Source: Chitinophagaceae bacterium (GTDB taxonomy: Bacteria; Bacteroidota; Bacteroidia; Chitinophagales; Chitinophagaceae). Taken from it: a stretch of DNA of 6,519 nucleotides. Every line of letters begins with the position of its first letter. The first letter of the stretch is position 1. The translations under genes and the position numbers were made by a program. The stretch is taken from contig JAIEQT010000577.1 of NCBI GenBank assembly GCA_019747455.1, positions 1-6,519 of the forward strand, written 5' to 3'. The notes below the pieces were generated by a model. It ran no database searches. It saw only the letters and a list, made by a program, of their open reading frames with translations, and was not told where the DNA came from. Of the stretch, positions 6,170 to 6,519 are shown piece by piece.

Positions 6170-6519
6170 ATGAACAATTACGAATTGATGGTAATCTTCA
6201 CCCCTGTATTGTCTGAAGAAGACTTTAAAGGTGCCCAAAAAAAGTATGAAGATTTCATCGCTGAAAATGGCGGTTCAACCGTACACAGCAATCCTTGGGG
6301 CTTAAAATCGCTGGCTTACCCCATCCAGAAAAAAACTACCGGTATTTACTGGGTATTAGAATTTGCCGGTGCTGCTGAAATCATCGAGAAATTGAAAATT
6401 CAATTATTACGTGATGAGCAGGTTATGCGTCACATGGTTACACGTCTCGATAAATACGCCGTCGAGTATAACCACACCAAAAGAAATGGCGGATTTGCGG
6501 TAACTCAAAAAGCGGAGGC
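6170..6519 (+). CDS. rpsF: 30S ribosomal protein S6, open at the right edge
   Basis: The translation begins MNNYELMVIFTPVLSEEDFK, the first strand and helix of ribosomal protein S6, which binds 16S rRNA together with S18 in the platform of the small subunit. Family landmarks follow: WGLKSLAYPIQKKTTGIYWV (43-62), the strand pair with the conserved Leu-Ala-Tyr-Pro-Ile, then EIIEKLKIQLLRDEQVMRHM (70-89) and the end of the ferredoxin-like fold at LDKYAVEYNH. The window contains 116 full codons plus two bases with no stop; S6 proteins of this group are about 110-130 residues, so only the variable tail is missing. The start ATG has no Shine-Dalgarno site and is preceded by an A-rich stretch, normal for Bacteroidota. 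Downstream genes would be expected to include rpsR and rplI, but they lie outside the window. Confidence 0.98.
   Translation, partial: MNNYELMVIFTPVLSEEDFKGAQKKYEDFIAENGGSTVHSNPWGLKSLAYPIQKKTTGIYWVLEFAGAAEIIEKLKIQLLRDEQVMRHMVTRLDKYAVEYNHTKRNGGFAVTQKAE

Noticed and set aside
1..6519. Defence system, CRISPR array, mobile element or tRNA
   Set aside because: No direct-repeat arrays, transposase or integrase motifs, or tRNA-like cloverleaf were seen, and every gene except the membrane protein at 303-1052 fits a known housekeeping or outer-membrane family.

Overview
The window looks like a stretch of a Bacteroidota chromosome, most likely from the Chitinophagaceae or a close relative. Evidence: AT-rich DNA, Bacteroidota-style -7 promoter elements (TAnnTTTG, perfect copies TACTTTTG and TACATTTG), starts mostly without a Shine-Dalgarno sequence, an HtpG N-terminus and an S6 protein of the Bacteroidota type, and a TonB-dependent receptor plus DUF5689 lipoprotein pair typical of that phylum. 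The family assignment rests on recognition of protein sequences, not on a search.

Layout: (1) At the left edge, on the minus strand, lies the 5' end of htpG (Hsp90 chaperone), with a candidate promoter and an unusually clear purine-rich ribosome binding site. (2) Positions 303-4900 hold three minus-strand genes that read as one probable operon: a TonB-dependent outer-membrane receptor (first), a DUF5689/choice-of-anchor-J surface lipoprotein overlapping it by the 4-base ATGA junction, and after a 60-base gap a 249-residue single-pass membrane protein of unknown function. (3) A 157-base divergent intergenic region carries a perfect -7 element and a start-adjacent imperfect palindrome on the receptor side. 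(4) On the plus strand lies a secreted endonuclease/exonuclease/phosphatase (EEP) superfamily enzyme with all main catalytic motifs. (5) Its end overlaps the -33 part of a strong-looking promoter for rpsF (ribosomal protein S6). The rpsF leader of about 80 nt contains two consecutive hairpins. The rpsF frame is still open at the right edge.

How the genes may work together: htpG and rpsF are housekeeping genes flanking a small accessory block. The block combines an exported EEP phosphoesterase, an OB-fold-like surface lipoprotein and a TonB-dependent transporter. A reasonable but unproven reading is a nutrient-acquisition locus in which the enzyme cuts a phosphodiester substrate (extracellular DNA, RNA or another phosphoester), the lipoprotein binds it at the cell surface and the receptor imports a product. 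The membrane protein at the operon's end resembles TonB in overall architecture (N-terminal anchor, charged and proline-containing linker, C-terminal alpha/beta-like domain) but not in recognisable sequence. No CRISPR array, tRNA, rRNA, insertion sequence or phage gene was seen, and no gene-free stretch exceeds 300 bases.
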